Assembly (NCBI RefSeq): GCF_000011385.1
Contig: NC_005125.1
Coordinates: forward strand, 496,001-560,000
Direction of reading: 5' to 3'
Length of the DNA stretch: 64,000 nt
DNA from: Gloeobacter violaceus PCC 7421
Lineage (GTDB): Bacteria > Cyanobacteriota > Cyanobacteriia > Gloeobacterales > Gloeobacteraceae
Positions 60,087 through 64,000 of the stretch are shown here, piece by piece. The notes beneath the pieces are model-generated. The model worked only from the letters and a program-made list of their open reading frames with translations. It was not told where the DNA came from and made no database searches. A program made the translations under genes and the position numbers. Within the stretch, counting starts at the first letter, position 1. Each line of letters begins with the position of its first letter.

Positions 60087-60818
60087 ATGGTGCAATTCGA
60101 CTCCCAACTACGACTGCCGACAGCCCTGGAACTGCCCGATTCCGACGACATCCCTGTGGACAACGAACTCCAGATTCCGGTGGCGGCGGTGCTGCGCGCC
60201 ATCCTGACGCTCCTGTGGCAGCACCGACAGGACTGGTTTTTTGGCGTCAACATGGGCATCTTTGCCGATACCGAACGGCCCAGAATCCCGATTGTCCCCG
60301 ATGGGTTCTTGAGTCTGAACGTTCCCCGCTTCCGACCGCAGTACGGTGAACGGGGACGGCCCAGCTACGTGCTGTGGGAGGAGGACGGCATTATGCCTTA
60401 CCTGGTGCTGGAAGTGGTCTCCCAGACCTACGGGGGCGAGTACGACACCAAACTTCAGGACTACCAGGCTCTGGAAGTGCTCTACTACGTGGTCTACGAC
60501 CCGGAAGGCTTTCAACCAGAGCACGCGCGCCTGGAAGTTCACCGGTTGGTGAATGGTGCGTACGCGCGCCTGGAAGGTGAGCCGGTGTGGTTGCCCGAGA
60601 TTGAACTGGGGCTTGGTCGGGCCAGAGGAACGGTGGATGGCTGGACACGGGAGTGGCTGTACTGGTTCAGCAAAGAGGGCGAACGCTATCCGGTGCCTGA
60701 GGAGTTTCAGCGGTATCGTGCAGATCTGGCCGAGGCACGGGCCGAACAGGCCGAACGCCAGGCGAAAGCCCTTGCTGAACGACTGCAGGCTCTGGAAATC
60801 GATCCAGACACCCTCTGA
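60087..60818 (+). CDS. Uma2-family (DUF820) putative endonuclease with C-terminal coiled coil
   Basis: A 243-residue Uma2/DUF820 protein of the common cyanobacterial form. IPIVPDGFLSLNVPRF and PYLVLEVVSQTYGGEYDTKLQDYQ hold the acidic residues and Lys of the nuclease-like core. LEVLYYVVYDP follows, and the C-terminal 40 residues are a coiled coil (AEARAEQAERQAKALAERLQAL). CCGGAG lies before the ATG at 60087; the frame is open about 60 bases earlier. The IS256-type element begins three bases after its stop. Biological function unproven. Confidence 0.82.
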   Translation: MVQFDSQLRLPTALELPDSDDIPVDNELQIPVAAVLRAILTLLWQHRQDWFFGVNMGIFADTERPRIPIVPDGFLSLNVPRFRPQYGERGRPSYVLWEEDGIMPYLVLEVVSQTYGGEYDTKLQDYQALEVLYYVVYDPEGFQPEHARLEVHRLVNGAYARLEGEPVWLPEIELGLGRARGTVDGWTREWLYWFSKEGERYPVPEEFQRYRADLAEARAEQAERQAKALAERLQALEIDPDTL

Positions 60819-61115
60819 ACAGGATCTGTCAAATATTTTGTGTAAGTGAATTTGTCATACCTTTAGCCTTCCCTCGAACTCAATCGTCAGCCGGTTTAGT
60901 GCAGGACGCCAATCCCGGATCGGCATCGTCCATTTCTTCATCTGGTTCTGGATCGCCAGATACACCATCTTCATTACCGACTCGTCATTCGGCATGATGT
61001 GGTGGTTGCGACTCACCTTCCGAATCGTCATGTTCAGTGATTCTATCGCATTCGTCGTGTAAATCACCTTTCGAATGTCCTCACCAAACCGGAATATCGG
61101 GATCACCCGCACCCA

Positions 61116-61136
61116 GGGTCGTTGGGGCAACGACCC
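61116..61136. repeat. 21-bp hyphenated palindrome, copy 1
   Basis: Nine-base arm GGGTCGTTG, centre GGG, and the exact complementary arm CAACGACCC. CCA precedes it and follows it, so the insertion is 24 bp with a 3-bp duplication and keeps the transposase frame. Taking it out restores a normal IS256 segment (RENWVRVIPIFRF). Confidence 0.75.
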
Positions 61137-61204
61137 CCAATTCTCTCGCCACATCCGACTGACGCTTGAATACTGCTTGTCCCACTTCTCACTCAAAAGT
61201 TCCA

Positions 61205-61225
61205 GGGGCGTTGGGACAACGCCCC
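61205..61225. repeat. 21-bp hyphenated palindrome, copy 2
   Basis: Nine-base arm GGGGCGTTG, centre GGA, complementary arm CAACGCCCC. It is flanked on both sides by CCA, as in copy 1, giving a 24-bp in-frame insertion. Without it the transposase reads ELHLELLSEKWD, closer to the family. Confidence 0.75.
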
Positions 61226-61819
61226 CCAGATGCAACTCCGCCTCTTCTTCCGTCGCGGCACTGTAGATAGACCGTAGGTCTGCACACAATGATTTGCGGT
61301 CTTTCCACGACACATATTTGCACGAATTGCGCACCATGTGTACCATGCACAACTGCACCAAGCAACCGTGATAAACCGATTCAATTGCCTCCGGTAAACC
61401 GGTCAGTCCATCCACACAGGCAATCAAAATATCCTTCAGGCCCCGGTTGTTCAGTTCCGTCAGGATCCCCAACCAAAACTTTGCCCCTTCATGGGCCGAA
61501 AGCCAGAGCCCTAAAAGCTCCTTGCGTCCCTCCAGGTCTACGCCCAGAGCCAGGTAGACGGCTTTATTCACCACCCGACCGTTGTCGCGTACCTTCACCT
61601 GCAGGCAGTCAAAATAAGCAATCGGGTAGACGGTTTCGAGTGGACGATTCTGCCATTGCCGCACCTCGTCCATCACCGCATCGGTCACGTTCGAGATCAG
61701 CGTTGGGGATACTTCGACCCCGTACATCTCCTGCAGTTGGGCTTGAATATCACGGGTCGTCATTCCGCGCGCATACAGCGCCAGAATCTTCTCATCGAGT
61801 CCCGCCAGGCGTGTCTGAC

Positions 61820-61840
61820 CACCCGTTGATCCAACGGGTG
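61820..61840. repeat. 21-bp hyphenated palindrome, copy 3
   Basis: Nine-base arm CACCCGTTG, centre ATC, complementary arm CAACGGGTG. TGAC lies directly on both sides, a 4-bp duplication. The total of 25 bp breaks the transposase reading frame at this point. Confidence 0.8.
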
Positions 61841-62246
61841 TGACCTTTGCGCACAACGACCGGCTCGAACTCGGCGTTGCGGTCGCGGGGGATGTGGAGT
61901 TCGACTGGACCGCATTCGGCCTGGAGGGTCTTCTGACTTTTGCCGTTTCTGGAGTTGCCGGTACCTTTGCCGGCGGCTTCGTGCTTCTTGTAACCGAGGT
62001 GAGTTTCCATCTCGGCTTCGAGAGCGCGTTCAATGACGGCCTTGGTCAGTTGCTTGAGGAGGCCGCCCTCACCGAGGATAGTTTGCGGGTCGGTGCCGTC
62101 GTAATCTTTGAGTAGTTCGTCAAGAATCTCTTTGCGGATGGTCATCAGCTCCTCCTGCCTGAGAGAGTATTGTACTTTCTTTGCTGCGACCACTTACACA
62201 ATTTAGTTTACAGACCCGGTAAATCCGTCGTTGCCTGTCTCACGAC

Positions 62247-62447
62247 ATGCCCTTCTTGCTGCCGCTTTACCCATGGCCTACTCCTGAGCAGGCCATGGCC
62301 TGCTTTGTCATTTGCTGTCGCTTGACGTTTCTGCTGCAGCCTGTACAACTGGTTCGACTCGATACGCGCTATAACGAGGTGTACATCCTGGCGGGTGAAA
62401 GTTTCCAGGTTGTCATCAGCGCTACCGGTTACGTGAGGTACCTGTAA
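62247..62447 (+). CDS. DUF6888-like small protein
   Basis: A 66-residue protein with TPEQAMACFVICCRLTF, LLQPVQLVRLDTRYNEVYILAG and a final VISATGYVRYL. This matches the small cyanobacterial family that pairs with DUF6887 ('...P.QLVR.D.RT..VYILAG.e..i.I...G.w'). The start is uncertain because the IS256-type element ends only 29 bases upstream and may have replaced the native leader. Its TAA stop shares one base with the ATG of the next gene. Function unknown; a toxin-antitoxin-like role has not been shown. Confidence 0.65.
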   Translation: MPFLLPLYPWPTPEQAMACFVICCRLTFLLQPVQLVRLDTRYNEVYILAGESFQVVISATGYVRYL

Positions 62448-62644
62448 TGCCATCCAAGTATTTTGAAATGCCCCTTGAGGATCTGCGCAGGACTGTCGTT
62501 TCGCATCCAGAGAACCAGGAGGCGTTCGAAGCGTTCGCCGACAGGTTGCGTGCCCGTCAAGGTACTTCGCTCCCAAACCCCCTTGAGGATCCGGCCGGCT
62601 TTGACCGTGCGCTGATTGAGTACATCAATTCGAGCCGTCCATAG
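62447..62644 (+). CDS. DUF6887-like small protein
   Basis: A 65-residue acidic protein: FEMPLEDLRRTVVSHPENQEAFEAFADRLRAR followed by a short tail. The 'm.l.eLR.yvl.hr.d.eAf.a..drl' pattern is that of the partner of the preceding family. Its ATG overlaps the upstream stop by one base, so the two are co-translated. The last 20 bases overlap the 3' end of the convergent transglycosylase gene. Confidence 0.65.
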   Translation: MPSKYFEMPLEDLRRTVVSHPENQEAFEAFADRLRARQGTSLPNPLEDPAGFDRALIEYINSSRP

Positions 62645-64000
62645 CCGTCCGGCCGTCGATTGCGGCTAGAGCTTTGCGGCCCTGGCTGGTATACAACCGC
62701 AGATAGTTCCAGTAGTTCTCGTAGATGTTGACCACGTAGAAGCGCGTCTCCTTAAAAGGGATCTGCTCGATAAAATCTTCTTCGTCGGTGACGGGGTTGC
62801 GCTTGAGCCACTTGGAGACGTTGCCGGGTCCGGCGTTGTAACTGGCGAGCGCCAGCATCGTGCTGCCGCCGAAGCGCTCGTGGGTATAGCGCAGATACCA
62901 GGTGCCCAGGCGCAGATTGTCCACGGGGTTGGTCAGTTCGAATTGCCCCGGTTCGCGCTCGGCGATGAACCGGGCGGTGGCGGGCATAATCTGCATCAGA
63001 CCCATCGCCCCGGAGCGCGAACGAATGGCAGGCTCGAAGCGCGATTCCTGGCGAATCAGCGATGCGACCAACAGCGGATTGAGATTGCGCTCCTGGGACC
63101 ACTGCCGCAGCCCGGGGGCATAGAAGAGCGGATAGGCCTGCTCCCAGGCGCGCGGGTCGGCGGGCGGCTCGGCAAACAAAGTAAGGGTCGCCTGGTTGAT
63201 CGATCTGAGGTGCTGGCCGAGGCGGGCGCGCAGTTGCGATTCGGCGAGCTTTTGGGTGGGAGAGAGCTTGCAGCGGTAGGTCTCCGACTGCCACTGTTGC
63301 TCGGCCTCGGAGATTTCGCCCAGGGCCAGCAGTTCGCGCAGGGCGGCGGAGGTACCCGCCAGCGGCAGGGGAGGCTGCGACCAGCGCACCGAGACGACGG
63401 ATTGGTCGATGTTATAACTGCCGTCGGCCAGACCCAGCCGGGCGGCGGAGCGCCAGGCGTAGTAGCTGCGGGGATAGCGCTTGAGCACTTCGCGAAATTG
63501 GGAGCGGGCCTCGGCGGTGGCCCCGGCCTGCTCGGCCCACTTGCCGAGCCAAAAAGCCGCCTTGGGCGCAAACGGATCGGCCGGGTGGTTGCGCACCAAC
63601 CAGCGGGCATAGGAGCGGGCCGCTCCCGTATTGCCGCGCTCGGCGCTCTGGGCGGCCAGTTCCCAGGCGGCGTTGGGAGCTTTGGCGCTTTGGGGGTAGC
63701 GCTCCACCAACCGCCGGTATAAGGGAATGGCCATCTCGGGAGCGTCCAGGCGACGCGCGGCGATCTGGCTGCGCGCCCAGAGCACTTCGTCGCCGCGCTC
63801 GGCGGAGGCGCGCTCCCATGGTTCGAGCGCAGCAAAAGCCTCGCCCGCCCCCAGCAACTCGGCGCGCTCGAAGGCCGCATCGAGCACCAGAGGCGATTCG
63901 GGGAAGCGCCGCAACACCAGTTCGTAGAGTTCCCGGGCGGCCGGTTTGTCCCCCAACTTGCGCTGGAGACGGGCCCGCTCGAGCAGGTTTTCGGGGGTAG
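62625..64000 (-). CDS. Soluble lytic murein transglycosylase (Slt-type), 5' end beyond the window
   Basis: Open to the right edge, so the start lies outside; about 458 codons are visible. The N-terminal part is a chain of TPR-like helices (YELVLRRFPESPLVLDAAF, LYRRLVERYPQSAKAPNAAWELA, YARWLVRNHPADPFAPKAAFWLG), as in the U-shaped superhelix of Slt70. The C-terminal catalytic SLT domain has ASLIRQESRFEPAIRSRSGAMGLMQIMPATA, with the catalytic Glu in RQES, then NLRLGTWYL and LASYNAGPGNV. It cleaves peptidoglycan glycan strands in the periplasm. Confidence 0.93.
   Translation of the reverse strand, partial: TPENLLERARLQRKLGDKPAARELYELVLRRFPESPLVLDAAFERAELLGAGEAFAALEPWERASAERGDEVLWARSQIAARRLDAPEMAIPLYRRLVERYPQSAKAPNAAWELAAQSAERGNTGAARSYARWLVRNHPADPFAPKAAFWLGKWAEQAGATAEARSQFREVLKRYPRSYYAWRSAARLGLADGSYNIDQSVVSVRWSQPPLPLAGTSAALRELLALGEISEAEQQWQSETYRCKLSPTQKLAESQLRARLGQHLRSINQATLTLFAEPPADPRAWEQAYPLFYAPGLRQWSQERNLNPLLVASLIRQESRFEPAIRSRSGAMGLMQIMPATARFIAEREPGQFELTNPVDNLRLGTWYLRYTHERFGGSTMLALASYNAGPGNVSKWLKRNPVTDEEDFIEQIPFKETRFYVVNIYENYWNYLRLYTSQGRKALAAIDGRTAMDGSN

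Larger units (their letters stand above)
60855..62145 (-). pseudogene. IS256/Mutator-type transposase, frameshifted
   Basis: The reading frame starts at 62145 (MTIRKEILDELLKDYDG, with GGAGGAG upstream) and runs through RDRNAEFEPVVVRKG before shifting frame near 61840. It continues in the other frame as QTRLAGLDEKILALYARGMT to the TGA at 60855. DDE residues are visible: DCLQVKVRD, CVDGLTGLPEAI and TTNAIESLN. Removing the 21-bp palindrome at 61820-61840 and one copy of the flanking TGAC joins the two frames exactly into the expected IS256 sequence. Two more palindromes at 61116 and 61205 are read through in frame, adding the short extra segments GSLPQRP and GGVVPTP. Confidence 0.85.
60822..62217 (-). 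mobile_element. IS256-family insertion sequence
   Basis: A 1396-bp element bounded by imperfect 27-bp inverted repeats at 60822-60848 and 62191-62217. The left copy starts GGATCTGTCAAAT and the right, read inward, GGGTCTGTAAACT; both end TTGTGTAAGTG, with 22 of 27 positions equal. It contains a single transposase gene on the minus strand, broken by a frameshift. I see no clear target-site duplication in the flanks. It sits between a Uma2 gene and the DUF6888/DUF6887 pair. Confidence 0.88.

Noticed and set aside
1-64000. tRNA and rRNA genes
   Set aside because: No tRNA-like T-arm (GGTTCRANYCC) with a matching acceptor stem and no rRNA signature was seen in the spacers. A dedicated tRNA search was not possible here.

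Overview
The window looks like chromosomal DNA of a GC-rich cyanobacterium, most probably Gloeobacter or a close relative. The lineage is inferred from gene content and was not checked by a search. The cyanobacterial markers are petG (cytochrome b6f subunit V), pipX (the NtcA/PII partner), a Ycf35-type protein, DevB/DevC-type exporter genes, KtrA/KtrB, two Uma2-family genes and a DUF6888/DUF6887 pair. No rRNA or tRNA gene was recognised.

Region by region. 1-8.9 kb is a cell-surface polysaccharide locus: two sulfotransferases (the first cut by the left edge), a DUF1972-type glycosyltransferase, a secreted glycosidase-like protein, and a tight rfbB-rfbA-rfbC-nucleotidyltransferase operon that makes dTDP-sugar precursors and ends at a clear terminator. 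9-14.4 kb holds an orphan PAS protein, nadK divergent from pipX, a second glycosyltransferase, two abutting transposase remnants and comM. 14.4-20.6 kb, all on the minus strand, has metH and then, reading in the direction of transcription, an AbrB-like gene, a small unknown gene, an AT-rich class III nucleotidyl cyclase and an Rpn/DUF4351-type nuclease. 20.9-24.7 kb has a response-regulator/thioredoxin-reductase-like fusion and a TetR-epimerase-DUF1772 set with shared operator half-sites. 25-29 kb is a devB-devC-tetR-aac(3) set with an operator lying between the promoter boxes. 29-37 kb has a divergent cold-shock domain, a double-length Ycf35 homologue, PhoD, and a MacA/MacB-like exporter with two paralogous permeases.

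37-50 kb holds a methyltransferase, an AAA ATPase overlapping a MATE transporter, a large secreted nuclease, two PfkB sugar kinases, a second methyltransferase, a DUF445 protein and a Uma2 protein. 50-60 kb has a peroxiredoxin (with a 17-codon relict of a second copy nearby), a PurT-like degenerate protein, ppx/gppA, petG, cysC, sbcD and a potassium/proton transport operon (CPA2 antiporter-KtrB-KtrA). 60-64 kb has a second Uma2 gene, a complete but frameshifted IS256-type element, a DUF6888/DUF6887 pair and a lytic transglycosylase cut by the right edge.

The most interesting signals are three 21-bp hyphenated palindromes (9-3-9, GTTG/CAAC core) inside the one transposase gene, each flanked by a short direct duplication, two read through in frame and one causing the frameshift. 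Next are a ~120-bp double-hairpin repeat present in two convergent spacers, the cyclase/nuclease cassette, and several eroded paralogues (PurT-like, peroxiredoxin relict, Ycf35 duplication). Starts were chosen from ribosome-binding sites and family N-termini and often differ from the longest open frame.
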